64,000 bases of DNA from Bacteroidota bacterium (GTDB lineage Bacteria; Bacteroidota; Bacteroidia; Cytophagales; Cytophagaceae), in NCBI GenBank assembly GCA_023458555.1, contig JAEWYS010000001.1:186001-250000 (forward strand), read 5' to 3'. Both the position numbers and the translations under genes were made by a program. Shown here in pieces: positions 16,243 through 25,425 of this stretch. The notes beneath the pieces were generated by a model, which did not search any database, was not told the DNA's origin, and worked only from the letters and a program-made list of their open reading frames with translations. The first letter of the stretch is position 1; each line of letters begins with the position of its first letter.

Positions 16243-17974
16243 GATTGGCTATATTTTTATATTCTTTTAAGGTTTCTTTATCAATTACCGGGTTTGTTTC
16301 GATTTCCAGAATTTTTGCGTATTCAGACGGCTGGTAAAAGTTTTTCAACTGCTGCTTAAGGATTTCCAGATCTTTGCAAAAATAATAATCGAGATTGTTT
16401 TCGTATGCATAGCCGACAGCAGAATGGGGCTGGTCCGTTACAAAGTATTTTTCCAGCTCGGGCTGTCTGTCCGGGCCTTCGATCATTCTGAATATGCCGC
16501 CCCCGTGGTTGTTGAGAATAACGATTCTTAAATTGGAGGGATTCACAGTATTCCATAGCGCATTCCGGTCATAAAAGAATGCCATATCACCGGTAATGAC
16601 CGTAACAAACTGATCTGTAACAGAAGCAGCACCGGCTGCGGTACTGATTACTCCGTCAATGCCGCTGGTTCCTCTGTTGCAAAATGCTTTGAGCCCTTTG
16701 TTGCCCAGTCCGGTATAGCTGATATATCGGATAGGCATGCTATTGCTGATATGGACTATACTTTTTTCCGGAATCGCATGAATTACTTCATGAATGGCAG
16801 TCAGCTCGGAAAGTGTATTTTTCCTTTCAAAGAAGCGTTGCCTTGCTTCGGTGTATTTTTTCTCCAGATGATTCCAAAGCTGCGGATATGATTTATTAAT
16901 TCTTGGTTTTTCTTCAAACATGCTGAAAAAATCTCCGGCTTTTATCGGGATTACATTGGTCAGGCACTGAAACAGATCGGGTGATTTCCCGCCAGGCTGT
17001 ATGTGCCAGTGCAGAGGAGCCGAAGTCCGGATATAGTGTTTCAGGCTTTTGGAAACTATTGCATCTCCGAAGGTAATTATCAGTTCCGGTTTTAACAGCA
17101 GGGCCTCTTCGTTGGATACATTGGACAGGATAAGATCAAAACTGGTAATACATGTATCTGTATTCTGACAATTGCTTAATGGCTCAGCCAATAGTACCGC
17201 TCCATATTTTTCTGTAAAAGACCGCAGGGATTTATGAAATCCGGGTGAAAGTGATTCAGTATGCTGCCCGGCAATAATAAGAATGGATGCTGTACTTTCA
17301 AGAGTTTTGTCAAGTTCGGCAATGATTTCCCGGCTGAGAGTGAGTTTGGCTTCCCATGTTTTGATGATTTTAATGTCCTGGCTGTATTCAATTGGCTGAT
17401 CAGGATAAAACGGCTCTCTCAGGGGAATATTGATATGAACGGGACCTGCCGGATAGCTTCGGGTTGTCAGTATTGCCTCGGAAAGTATACGTTCAGAGTA
17501 CCATACCGAGTCAATATGCTGATAGCTTTCCGGAAATGTATAAGAAGCTTTTACATGATTACCATACACTTCATTCTGACGAATGGTTTGTCCATCCATC
17601 TGGTCAATCCATTCGGGCGGACGGTCTGCGGTTAGTATCAGCAGCGGGATTTTCTGATAAAAGGCTTCGGCAACAGCAGGATAGTAGTTAAGAACGGCTG
17701 ATCCGGAAGTACATATCAGGACAACCGGACTCCCTGACTGGATGGCCATACCCAGCGCAATAAATGCAGCTGATCGTTCGTCTCCGGCAACAGTGCATTT
17801 TATCTGCGGATGCCGGGCAAAAGCTATCGTAAGTGGTGCAGAACGGCTTCCGGGTGAAATTACCGCATGTTTTATATCGTGCCTGGCACAGATTTCCGGT
17901 ATGTTATGTACTGCTTGCAAACTGGGTAAAAATACGTTAAAAATATTAATTTTCTGAATGTAATACGGAAGCAA
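16232..17974 (-). CDS. menD: SEPHCHC synthase (MenD)
   Basis: This thiamine diphosphate enzyme joins isochorismate and 2-oxoglutarate. Visible signatures are ISPGSRSAPLTIAFA near the N-terminus, CTSGSAVLNYYPAVAEA, TADRPPEW and the cofactor-binding GTSGIDGVISTAAG followed by TGDMAFFYDRNALW and NNHGGGIFRMI. The longest frame starts at a TTG at 17974, overlapping menF by 29 bases. A second TTG at 17920 would give an N-terminus (LQAVHNIPEIC) closer to the usual family length, so the start is open. Either way menD is tightly coupled to its neighbours. Confidence 0.94.
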   Translation of the reverse strand: MLPYYIQKINIFNVFLPSLQAVHNIPEICARHDIKHAVISPGSRSAPLTIAFARHPQIKCTVAGDERSAAFIALGMAIQSGSPVVLICTSGSAVLNYYPAVAEAFYQKIPLLILTADRPPEWIDQMDGQTIRQNEVYGNHVKASYTFPESYQHIDSVWYSERILSEAILTTRSYPAGPVHINIPLREPFYPDQPIEYSQDIKIIKTWEAKLTLSREIIAELDKTLESTASILIIAGQHTESLSPGFHKSLRSFTEKYGAVLLAEPLSNCQNTDTCITSFDLILSNVSNEEALLLKPELIITFGDAIVSKSLKHYIRTSAPLHWHIQPGGKSPDLFQCLTNVIPIKAGDFFSMFEEKPRINKSYPQLWNHLEKKYTEARQRFFERKNTLSELTAIHEVIHAIPEKSIVHISNSMPIRYISYTGLGNKGLKAFCNRGTSGIDGVISTAAGAASVTDQFVTVITGDMAFFYDRNALWNTVNPSNLRIVILNNHGGGIFRMIEGPDRQPELEKYFVTDQPHSAVGYAYENNLDYYFCKDLEILKQQLKNFYQPSEYAKILEIETNPVIDKETLKEYKNIANHDK

Positions 17975-19112
17975 TTACATTCATCTTTATTTCGGTTTCG
18001 GCCAGCTCTTTTTCAGGGTCGGATTCTTCTGTAATTCCGGCTCCTGCAAATAGAACGGCTTTACCCTGGTATAGTCTCGCACAACGGATATTGACAAATA
18101 AGCTGGTCTGATTACTGATATTGACTGGACCTATATATCCTGCGAAAAGCTGTCTGTCAAAACTTTCTGTGTGTTTTATGAAATCACGGGCTTCCTGTCT
18201 GGGCATCCCGCCGACAGCGCTTGTCGGGTGCAGCAGGCGCAGCATTTGTGTTCCGAGATCCGGGATATTTACTTCAGACAGATTGACTGAGTATACTGTT
18301 TTAAGATGGAGCAGCTCCCCGGCTTTGATTGTCTTAGGTCCTTCTTCTTCAAACTCTCTGAGGCGTATTGTTTTGAAGCAGCTTATAATATATCTTGATA
18401 CAAGAGCCTGCTCCTCGATTTCTTTTTGCTTCCATACCGCCTCTGATATATGCTGATCAGCCGGAAGGCGCTGGGTGCCAGCAAGCGCTACTGTACGAAA
18501 CAGGGTATTATTCTCGATAGAAACCAGCACTTCCGGGGAAGCTCCGATCCATGTACCGTATCGCCGGCTATGAATAAGTGACCGGAATGAATTGTCGAAA
18601 GTTGCAGAAAGTCTTTTAAAAAGCTGTCCCGGAGTTGTTGTGTCAGGAAGATCAATGAGCTTATTGCGGGCTACGACTACTTTTTTTAGCTGACCGGCCT
18701 GTATATGCTGTATCGCTTTTCTTACATTGGGGATATAGTCATCAGAGGTCCATGAAAGGTCTGCCAGATCCTGCATTTGCCGGGTGTCCGGGGCGTGCTC
18801 AAGAAGATCAGCAAAGAGGTCAGTCAATTGAGTTAGCTCTGCCGGGTCCGGAATGATGCTGATTGCCGAATGATAGTTTGCTTCAATAAAGCAGGAGGGG
18901 CTTTGGTCATCAAACGGAGCGAACAGAAAGCCCGGCCTCGCCGCTTCAATTTTTTCTTCGAAAGGTAGTTCAGGACCGGCTATCAGTTGAATGCTGTTTT
19001 TTCCGGGCAATATAAAAGCGGCGAATGAGTAGTTTTTGATAGTACAGGCTGATATGCACTGATTGATAAATGTGCCGATATTAATCAGCGTCGTTTCCGG
19101 ATTTGCTTCCAA
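17946..19112 (-). CDS. menF: Isochorismate synthase (MenF/EntC family)
   Basis: The 388-residue enzyme turns chorismate into isochorismate, the entry step of the pathway. The chorismate-binding core shows KKVVVARN, SPEVLVSI, ALAGTQRL, the acidic KEIEEQALVSRYI region, HPTSAVGGMPR and GYIGPVNI, ending with the Mg2+-binding LAETEIKM. The only start between the upstream gene's stop and the conserved part is the TTG at 19112. It lies 18 bases after the thioesterase gene and overlaps the longest menD frame. Confidence 0.93.
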   Translation of the reverse strand: MEANPETTLINIGTFINQCISACTIKNYSFAAFILPGKNSIQLIAGPELPFEEKIEAARPGFLFAPFDDQSPSCFIEANYHSAISIIPDPAELTQLTDLFADLLEHAPDTRQMQDLADLSWTSDDYIPNVRKAIQHIQAGQLKKVVVARNKLIDLPDTTTPGQLFKRLSATFDNSFRSLIHSRRYGTWIGASPEVLVSIENNTLFRTVALAGTQRLPADQHISEAVWKQKEIEEQALVSRYIISCFKTIRLREFEEEGPKTIKAGELLHLKTVYSVNLSEVNIPDLGTQMLRLLHPTSAVGGMPRQEARDFIKHTESFDRQLFAGYIGPVNISNQTSLFVNIRCARLYQGKAVLFAGAGITEESDPEKELAETEIKMNVIASVLHSEN

Positions 19113-19130
19113 GTCTGCTATACTATGAGA

Positions 19131-19553
19131 TTACGCGAATGGTTTATCGATAATGGCTACTGTAAGTCTGCTGATACAAACCAGCTCATTGCTTTCATTT
19201 GAGATTTTTACTTCCCAGATATGGGTACGTTTCCCCGCATGAGCGATCACAGCTTTGCCATATACAAAGCCGTTTTTTGCACTTTTTATATGATTGGCAT
19301 TTATTTCAAGGCCAACTGCATATTGTTTCCCTGTGTCAATCAGCAAGTTGCTTGCTATGCTTCCAAGTGTTTCTGCCAAAACTACTGAAGCGCCTCCGTG
19401 CAACAGGCCAAAAGGTTGAGTGGTCCTGTGGTCTACAGGCATTTTTCCGCAGAGATAATCGTTGCCTGCTTCTGTAATTTCGATACCAAGATGCTCGAGC
19501 ATATTGCCTTTTGCAAGCTGGTTAAGATCTGCAACCGTTGTTCTCGTATTCAT
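19131..19553 (-). CDS. Hotdog-fold thioesterase, probable DHNA-CoA hydrolase (MenI-like)
   Basis: The 140-residue hotdog protein has the helix motif LLHGGASVVLAETLGSIAS with the HGG and catalytic Glu of the PaaI/MenI type. I start it at the ATG at 19553; the frame extends to a TTG at 19568. As first gene of the menF-menD-menB operon it very probably hydrolyses 1,4-dihydroxy-2-naphthoyl-CoA, the step after MenB. That role is inferred from position; the fold alone would allow other acyl-CoA substrates. Confidence 0.82.
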   Translation of the reverse strand: MNTRTTVADLNQLAKGNMLEHLGIEITEAGNDYLCGKMPVDHRTTQPFGLLHGGASVVLAETLGSIASNLLIDTGKQYAVGLEINANHIKSAKNGFVYGKAVIAHAGKRTHIWEVKISNESNELVCISRLTVAIIDKPFA

Positions 19554-19642
19554 GATTGTACCCGTCAAATTATTTTTTCTGCTCTCGCAGGGGTAAAGCT
19601 TCTTTTTTTTGTCTTATTAATAGAATCCGCTTTGCCGCGAGA

Positions 19643-19650
19643 CAAAGGTA
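19643..19650 (-). promoter_or_regulatory. Possible -7 box of the menaquinone operon
   Basis: The minus strand reads TACCTTTG here, a full match to TAnnTTTG, about 90 bases upstream of the first gene of the men operon. No good TTG is found at the proper distance upstream, so this is only a half-promoter by sequence. A leader of roughly 80 bases would result. Confidence 0.35.
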
Positions 19651-19776
19651 ATGAAAATTACGCAGAGGGGGGACGTTTAGAAATTATGCAAAATCATTAA
19701 AAATATTACTTTTGATTTATAAGTCTTCAAAAATGTGGATATTAGTGAATTATTTTAAAATTGTTAGTTCTACGTT

Positions 19777-20397
19777 TTGGGGGAAAAAAGAATCTATATA
19801 ATCCGACATGGAGAAACGGATTATAATTTAAAAGGAATTGTTCAGGGCAGCGGTGTGAATACCAGTTTGAATGACACCGGACGTTGCCAGGCAAAGGCAT
19901 TTTTTGAGCATTACAAGGATATTCCGTTTGCAAAAATTTACCTTTCGGCACTGAAGAGAACAAAGGAATCCGTAGAGGATTTTATTCAGCTTGGTGTTCC
20001 TTATGAGATGCATGCCGGTCTGAATGAGATCAGCTGGGGAGAAAAAGACGGAAAAATCATTAATACGGGAGATCATACGTATTATACAGAAATGCTTGAA
20101 GCATGGAAGCGGGGTGAGGTTGGTAAGTCGATTGATGGCGGTGAAAGTCCTCTGGATGTCCAGAAAAGACAAAAGCCGGTTATGGATTTGATATTGTCGA
20201 GGCAGGAGGAAGATCCCGTATTAATTTGCATGCATGGACGTGCAATTCGAATTCTGTTGTCTACGTTATTACATTCGGATCTGAAATACATGGATCAGTT
20301 CGAACATCACAATCTTTGTCTGTATATGCTCAGATATACCGAATCCAGATTTATACTGGATACGTACAATGATGTACGTCATTTGCAAACTGTATAA
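19777..20397 (+). CDS. Histidine phosphatase family protein (phosphoglycerate mutase-like)
   Basis: This 206-residue cytoplasmic enzyme of the branch-1 histidine phosphatases has the phospho-acceptor motif IIRHGETDYN at the N-terminus, a general-acid Glu in GLNEISWG and the second His in CMHGRAIRIL. A dephosphorylating role on a small phosphoester is more likely than a glycolytic one, because the cofactor-dependent mutase is longer. The frame opens at TTG; an in-frame stop at 19765-19767 and the absence of ATG make this the only start. Divergent from the men operon. Confidence 0.87.
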   Translation: MGEKRIYIIRHGETDYNLKGIVQGSGVNTSLNDTGRCQAKAFFEHYKDIPFAKIYLSALKRTKESVEDFIQLGVPYEMHAGLNEISWGEKDGKIINTGDHTYYTEMLEAWKRGEVGKSIDGGESPLDVQKRQKPVMDLILSRQEEDPVLICMHGRAIRILLSTLLHSDLKYMDQFEHHNLCLYMLRYTESRFILDTYNDVRHLQTV

Positions 20398-20468
20398 TGA
20401 ACCAATTTGAATTCTTCATTGTACCTAGATAATAAATTAAAAGAAAATTCCTATCAACTCTAAGTTAA

Positions 20469-21578
20469 ATGCAATCAAAAATCCGATTTATTGATAAAAG
20501 CCAGTCTATGTTTTTTGCCACTCTGAAGCAAAGAGTAGATCAGTATTTTACCGATAACAATATAAGTAAACACGCAAATGCGGCAATGGTTTTCAAAACG
20601 ATCTTTTATTTAGGTGGTTTTGTCGGTACGTATCTGTTAATTCTTCTCCAGCCAATGTCTGTATATATGATGTTGCTGCTGGCAATCGTACACGGAGCAT
20701 TCGCAGCCTTTATTGGGTTCAATGTCTGTCATGATGCGATACACGGCGCCTATTCATCCAATAAAACTGTAAACAAGACGTTAAGCTATGTTTTTAATCT
20801 TATCGGAGCGAATTATACAGTGTGGGAAGCCACCCATAATGTCATTCATCACACCTATACCAATATTAAGGGGCATGATGAAGATATTGAAATTGCTCCC
20901 GGGCTTCTCAGAGTACATAAAGATGACAAGATAACCTGGATTCAGCGCTGGCAGCATTACTATGCATTTTTACTATATGGACTGGCCAGTCTGTCGTGGG
21001 TATTCAGAAAAGATTATGTAAAACTGTTTTCTCCTCGGGTAAAACAGTATGCAAGGCCCGGTAAGAGACAATACTTTGAGCTGTTTTTTTTCAAAGGCAT
21101 CTATTATTTTCTCTTTATAGTGCTCCCTCTTATTGTTCTTGATATTACCTGGTGGCAGTTCCTGATCGGTTTTGTCATGCTGCATATTACCGAAGGACTT
21201 GTTCTGGGGCTTGTGTTTCAGCTTGCCCATGTGGTGGAGGATACGGACTTCCCGGAGCCAGATGATAAAAACCATATTGAGGCAGCCTGGGCTGTGCATC
21301 AAATGGAAACTACCGCCAACTTCAGCAGAAAAAGCAAACTGGCTGCCTTCCTGTGCGGAGGTCTGAATATGCAGGTAGAGCACCATCTGTTTCCCAGGGT
21401 ATGCCATATTCACTATCCTGCCATCTCTGAAATTGTCCGCAAAACTGCGGAAGAGTTTAATGTAGCATACAATGAAAATGAGACGTTTATGCAAGCTCTG
21501 AGATCTCACTATCAGGTTCTTAAGAAATTCAGTATGGATGCGAGAAAACCTGCTGTGGTCAGACAGCATTTGGCCTGA
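20469..21578 (+). CDS. Membrane fatty acid desaturase (acyl-lipid or acyl-CoA type)
   Basis: The 369-residue integral membrane di-iron enzyme introduces double bonds into fatty acids. The three histidine boxes are intact: CHDAIHG (HxxxH), HNVIHHTYTN (HxxxHH) and MQVEHHLFP (QxxHH). Two hydrophobic hairpins separate boxes 1-2 from box 3. The QxxHH form is that of front-end or omega-type desaturases, but no cytochrome b5 domain is fused, so electrons must come from a separate ferredoxin or similar. Regiospecificity cannot be read. The gene probably leads a plus-strand run into 21621-22289. Confidence 0.92.
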   Translation: MQSKIRFIDKSQSMFFATLKQRVDQYFTDNNISKHANAAMVFKTIFYLGGFVGTYLLILLQPMSVYMMLLLAIVHGAFAAFIGFNVCHDAIHGAYSSNKTVNKTLSYVFNLIGANYTVWEATHNVIHHTYTNIKGHDEDIEIAPGLLRVHKDDKITWIQRWQHYYAFLLYGLASLSWVFRKDYVKLFSPRVKQYARPGKRQYFELFFFKGIYYFLFIVLPLIVLDITWWQFLIGFVMLHITEGLVLGLVFQLAHVVEDTDFPEPDDKNHIEAAWAVHQMETTANFSRKSKLAAFLCGGLNMQVEHHLFPRVCHIHYPAISEIVRKTAEEFNVAYNENETFMQALRSHYQVLKKFSMDARKPAVVRQHLA

Positions 21579-21620
21579 TAGTTGCACAAAGCATCTGTTT
21601 TGCGGGATAAATTAAATACG

Positions 21621-22289
21621 ATGCTAGCGGATTATGTAAAACCGGCATACAGCCTTTTACTTTCAATTCTGATATTGGCTTCTCTAACTTGCAGTGCTCA
21701 GTCCGAAGACGGACCGGGCACTGTTGATTATAAGCAGATTTTTTCTCTGCTGGATCAGCAGAAGTATGACCAGTCTCTGATTCTGATTCGCGAAGCTTTT
21801 GGTACTGTATCGGATAATGTTCCTGATACATTGATTTACTGCTATGGAAGAGCGCTCATGGGAGCAGGGGAATATGTGAGGGCCCGAAATGCCTTTAACG
21901 AATATCTGAAAAGCTCTGATCATCTTGTGTATAAGGAGCAGGTTCATGTATATCTGACTCAGCTGCAATCAAGAATCTGTGCCAAATGTGATAATTCCGG
22001 TTACCATGATGTAATGAAGCCGTGCGGCAAATGTAACGGGTCAGGCGGATCGTACAAAGATTGTACTGCCTGTAGTAAAGCAGGCAATTTTGCCTGCTCT
22101 GTTTGCAGCGGCAAAGGTGTCCTTGTAAAAAACGGGAGTATGGGAAAAGTTTTTAAAGAATGCCCGGATTGCAACGGAAAAGGTGTAGCGGTCTGTAGAA
22201 AATGTAAGGGGGAGCAAAGAATAAAGCTGAACTGCGATATTTGTCAGGGAAAGGGAGAGATTTCCTTGAAGCAGGTATGCACACACTAG
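21621..22289 (+). CDS. Exported protein with TPR-like region and DnaJ-type zinc fingers
   Basis: Starting at the ATG at 21621 gives 222 residues with a signal peptide (LLLSILILASLTCSAQS). Residues about 33-115 form TPR-like helices (LDQQKYDQSL, ALMGAGEYVRARNAFNEYL). The rest is a ladder of CxxC units (CAKC, CGKCNGSG, CTAC, CSVCSGKG, CPDCNGKG, CRKC, CDICQGKG), the layout of the DnaJ cysteine-rich domain. There is no J domain. A periplasmic zinc-finger chaperone or scaffold is a guess. It follows the desaturase after 42 bases and may belong to its transcript. Confidence 0.72.
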   Translation: MLADYVKPAYSLLLSILILASLTCSAQSEDGPGTVDYKQIFSLLDQQKYDQSLILIREAFGTVSDNVPDTLIYCYGRALMGAGEYVRARNAFNEYLKSSDHLVYKEQVHVYLTQLQSRICAKCDNSGYHDVMKPCGKCNGSGGSYKDCTACSKAGNFACSVCSGKGVLVKNGSMGKVFKECPDCNGKGVAVCRKCKGEQRIKLNCDICQGKGEISLKQVCTH

Positions 22290-22331
22290 GGGGGAAACTG
22301 GTTTGTAAATGTTTCCAAAAAAAATTGACGA

Positions 22332-23009
22332 ATGGCTTCTTATGTAATTTCAGATATTCATGGTTGTAACAATACGTTAAAGCACTTGGTGGAACATCAG
22401 ATCGGATTATCTAAAACCGATGTTTTGTATTGTCTGGGCGATTTTATAGATCGTGGCCCGGGGAGCAGACAAGTTCTTGATTATTTGATGAATATGAAGG
22501 AGTCGGGCTTTGCTGTCTATACGTTGCTGGGAAATCATGAAGAAATGTTTCTGAACTGTTTTTTTGAGCAGAGTATGCAGGGTATATGGTATTCAAGCGG
22601 AGGAAACGAGATGCTGAAGAGCTTTGGAGCCAGTGCTATTCAGGAAATACCGGAAAAATATATCCGGTTTATAACTGATATGGAAAGATTTAAAGTGCTG
22701 CCGGACTATCTGCTGGTCCATGCCGGATTTAATTTTGAAATCAACGATATTTTCAGTGATGAGTTTTCAATGCTATGGATAAGGAATTCCAAAGTTGATC
22801 CTGCTAAAACCGGCAACCGTATTGTGGTGCACGGACATACTCCGACGGAGTTGAAAAAAATAGTTCATGGCATAGCTACTGTGTCAGATCATTATCAGAT
22901 TAATATTGACAACGGAGCTGTCTATCCTGATCGTCCGGGAACGGGAAACCTGATTGCTATGCGTCTGAATGACCACAAGCTTTTTATACAGCCGAATATT
23001 GAGGTTTAA
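22332..23009 (+). CDS. PPP-family metallophosphatase (serine/threonine phosphatase or ApaH-like)
   Basis: The 225-residue cytoplasmic enzyme has all two-metal PPP motifs in order: ISDIHGC, GDFIDRGPGS, LLGNHEEM, a His in LLVHAGF and the HGHTPT motif, with a closing IDNGAV. Bacterial members act as protein phosphatases or dinucleoside tetraphosphate hydrolases; sequence alone does not decide between them. The gene lies between the exported zinc-finger protein and a glycosyltransferase with no overlap, so functional linkage is uncertain. Confidence 0.88.
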   Translation: MASYVISDIHGCNNTLKHLVEHQIGLSKTDVLYCLGDFIDRGPGSRQVLDYLMNMKESGFAVYTLLGNHEEMFLNCFFEQSMQGIWYSSGGNEMLKSFGASAIQEIPEKYIRFITDMERFKVLPDYLLVHAGFNFEINDIFSDEFSMLWIRNSKVDPAKTGNRIVVHGHTPTELKKIVHGIATVSDHYQINIDNGAVYPDRPGTGNLIAMRLNDHKLFIQPNIEV

Positions 23010-23059
23010 TCAGCGCTTCTCCTTATTTTTATTTACTTTCGCAGAAAGCAGCAGCATAC

Positions 23060-24250
23060 TTGAGAGTTTTACAAATTTGTTTCAGAGTACCTTACCCGCC
23101 TGATGATGGTGGGGCCATTGCCATGTACGGGATCACGAGAAATCTTAGTCTGAAAGGTCATGAGGTAACTGTGCTGGCGGTTAATACTCCCAAGCATTTT
23201 CAGCAAGCGGATGTGCTTGGCGGAATTGCCAGACTGATTCCGGTGTTTATCGATACTACCATTAACCGAAAGAAGGCCCTGCTGAACTTTTTTAAGCCAA
23301 TTCCTTATATAGCGGAACGGTTTATTTCAGACGACTTTGAAAAACAGCTGGAGATGCTGTTGCGGGAAGAACAGTTTGATGTGGTGCATTTTGAGGGTAC
23401 GTATGTGGCCTGGTACGTGGATAGTGTTCGTAAATGGACAAATATACCAGTGGTGCTCCGCTCACATAATCTGGAACATATGATCTGGCAGAGGCTCTCA
23501 GAAAATGAACCTAATGTGTTGAAGAGATTATACTTCCGGAGAATGGCCCGCGAGCTTAAATTGTTTGAAAGAACGTATTACGCGAAGTTTGATGCAATTG
23601 CAGCGATCACTCCCGAGGATGCTCTCCGGATAAAACAAATGGGAGTTTCTGTACCGTGCCATTTCATTCCGGCCGGAGTGGATCTTGATCGTTTTGTGCT
23701 GAGACCGGATATAAAGCCCTTTAAAAATACCTGTTTCATTCTCAGTGCGCTTGAATGGCTCCCTAATCAGGAAGCGTTAATGTGGTTTCTGGAAAATGTC
23801 TGGCCGGAGGTTTCTGCATCTTTGCCGCATCTGGAGCTCCATGTTGCCGGAAAAGGCACTCCTGATTATATAAAAGAGCTCAATATTAAGAATGTATTCA
23901 TCCATGGATACGTGGATGATGCTTCTGTTTTTATCCAGCAATATGATTTGATGCTGGTGCCGTTGCTCTCCGGAGGTGGTATGCGTTTGAAAATCGTGGA
24001 AGGAATGGCACTTGAGAAATGTATTTTTGCATCTTCTGTAGGAGCGGAGGGTATTGATTGTTCTGATGGAAAAAATATTGTAATTTGTGATGATGCGGAA
24101 AGATGGGTGGAGAAAATAAAAGATTATTTCAGGAATAGAGAAAATTACGATTCTGTCGGAAAAAATGCCGGCCTGCTCATTCAGAACGAGTATGCCAATC
24201 CTATAGTAATCGATCAGCTTATAAACCTTTACAAATCGTTAGCTAAGTGA
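23060..24250 (+). CDS. GT4-family glycosyltransferase
   Basis: This 396-residue GT-B enzyme has an N-terminal domain with VPYPPDDGGAIAMYG, the acceptor-side glycine loop. Its C-terminal donor domain holds HFIPAGVDLDRF, ALEWLPNQEALMWFLENVWP and the Glu region RLKIVEGMALEKCIFASS. It starts at a TTG because no ATG is in frame after the upstream stop. Its stop codon overlaps the GTG start of the next glycosyltransferase (GTGA at 24247-24250), so the two are translationally coupled and probably act on the same glycan or glycolipid. Confidence 0.88.
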   Translation: MRVLQICFRVPYPPDDGGAIAMYGITRNLSLKGHEVTVLAVNTPKHFQQADVLGGIARLIPVFIDTTINRKKALLNFFKPIPYIAERFISDDFEKQLEMLLREEQFDVVHFEGTYVAWYVDSVRKWTNIPVVLRSHNLEHMIWQRLSENEPNVLKRLYFRRMARELKLFERTYYAKFDAIAAITPEDALRIKQMGVSVPCHFIPAGVDLDRFVLRPDIKPFKNTCFILSALEWLPNQEALMWFLENVWPEVSASLPHLELHVAGKGTPDYIKELNIKNVFIHGYVDDASVFIQQYDLMLVPLLSGGGMRLKIVEGMALEKCIFASSVGAEGIDCSDGKNIVICDDAERWVEKIKDYFRNRENYDSVGKNAGLLIQNEYANPIVIDQLINLYKSLAK

Positions 24251-25425
24251 TTGTTTTTATTCAGTTGTTGTTTTGGATGACCGTATTGCTGATTCTGCAT
24301 ACGTATGTTTTCTTTCCGCTGATATTAAAAATGGCAGCTGAAAGAAAATCGCCCAATCAGGTCACATATGATAAGGAGGATACCGGTCTTCCCGAGGTAG
24401 CTATTATCATGGCTGTGCACAACGAACAGGATGTGATTGCAAAAAAAATCGATATTGTTTTTGACTCAGACTATCCGTCTGATAAAATCCATTTTTATAT
24501 AGGCTCGGATAATTCCAGTGATCGTACAAATGCGATAATCCGGGAATATCAGCAGCGTTATAGCAATCTTTATCTCGTAGAGTTTACTACAAGAACAGGC
24601 AAGGCGGGAATTATAAACAGTCTTGTTGAAAATGTAGGACAGGAAATACTTGTTCTTACAGACGCTAATGTGCTTTTTGACAGAGAAACGATCTATGCTC
24701 TGGTCAAACATTATAAAAATCCGGATATAGCGCTGGTTGGCGGAAATATACTTAATCAGGAATACAGAAGGGAAGGTATTTCCTATCAGGAGAAAAAATA
24801 CCTGGAGCGCGAGAATATTATTAAATATCACGAGGGACTGATCTGGGGGACTATGATAGGCGCATTCGGAGGGTTATATTCCATACGGAAGTCTTTTTTT
24901 GCTCCGGTGCCGCATAATTTTCTGGTGGATGACTTTTATATAACCATGCATGCTCTTGCAAAAGGGAAGTATGCAATCAATGAGCTGTCTGCGGTCTCCT
25001 ATGAAGATGTTTCCAATAAATTATCTGAAGAATTCAGGAGGAAAATCCGCATATCGGCAGGAAATTTTCAAAATCTTTCTGTTTACAAGAAGCTGCTCTG
25101 GCCACCTTTTACAGGACTGGCGTTTTCATTTTTTTCACATAAGGTATTGCGCTGGATTACACCTTTTTTATTAATCATTAATCTGTTTTGCAATATTGTT
25201 CTGCTCGATTACCACATTGTATATCAGATGGCACTGATCGCACAGATACTGTTCTTATGTGTCCCGCTAATAGATATATTACTGAAGAGAATAGCGATCA
25301 ATTTCCGATTATTTCGGTTTATATCACATTTCTACAGTATGAACCTGGCATTATTAATAGGATTTATAAAATATTCAACAGGGGTAAAAACGAATATATG
25401 GCGACCGACAGAACGAAATCAGTAA
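24247..25425 (+). CDS. Membrane GT2-family glycosyltransferase
   Basis: The 392-residue protein has a TM helix at the N-terminus (about 4-25), a GT-A domain and two or more C-terminal TM helices. The GT2 core shows IIMAVHNEQDVI, IGSDNSSDRTN, LVLTDANVLF in the place of the DxD motif and VDDFYITM. This layout is that of processive or lipid-linked transferases with a membrane domain. The GTG start overlaps the previous stop; the 3' end overlaps the preferred ribBA start by 28 bases, which is odd for genes of unrelated function. Confidence 0.88.
   Translation: MIVFIQLLFWMTVLLILHTYVFFPLILKMAAERKSPNQVTYDKEDTGLPEVAIIMAVHNEQDVIAKKIDIVFDSDYPSDKIHFYIGSDNSSDRTNAIIREYQQRYSNLYLVEFTTRTGKAGIINSLVENVGQEILVLTDANVLFDRETIYALVKHYKNPDIALVGGNILNQEYRREGISYQEKKYLERENIIKYHEGLIWGTMIGAFGGLYSIRKSFFAPVPHNFLVDDFYITMHALAKGKYAINELSAVSYEDVSNKLSEEFRRKIRISAGNFQNLSVYKKLLWPPFTGLAFSFFSHKVLRWITPFLLIINLFCNIVLLDYHIVYQMALIAQILFLCVPLIDILLKRIAINFRLFRFISHFYSMNLALLIGFIKYSTGVKTNIWRPTERNQ

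Noticed and set aside
20973..21587. 204-codon open frame opposite the desaturase
   Set aside because: Long, but entirely antisense to a gene with all three histidine boxes; no recognisable domain or start signal.
25188..25397. Upstream extension of the ribBA frame
   Set aside because: The 70 extra codons lie inside the glycosyltransferase gene in another frame, look unlike any RibBA N-terminus, and a good ATG exists at 25398.
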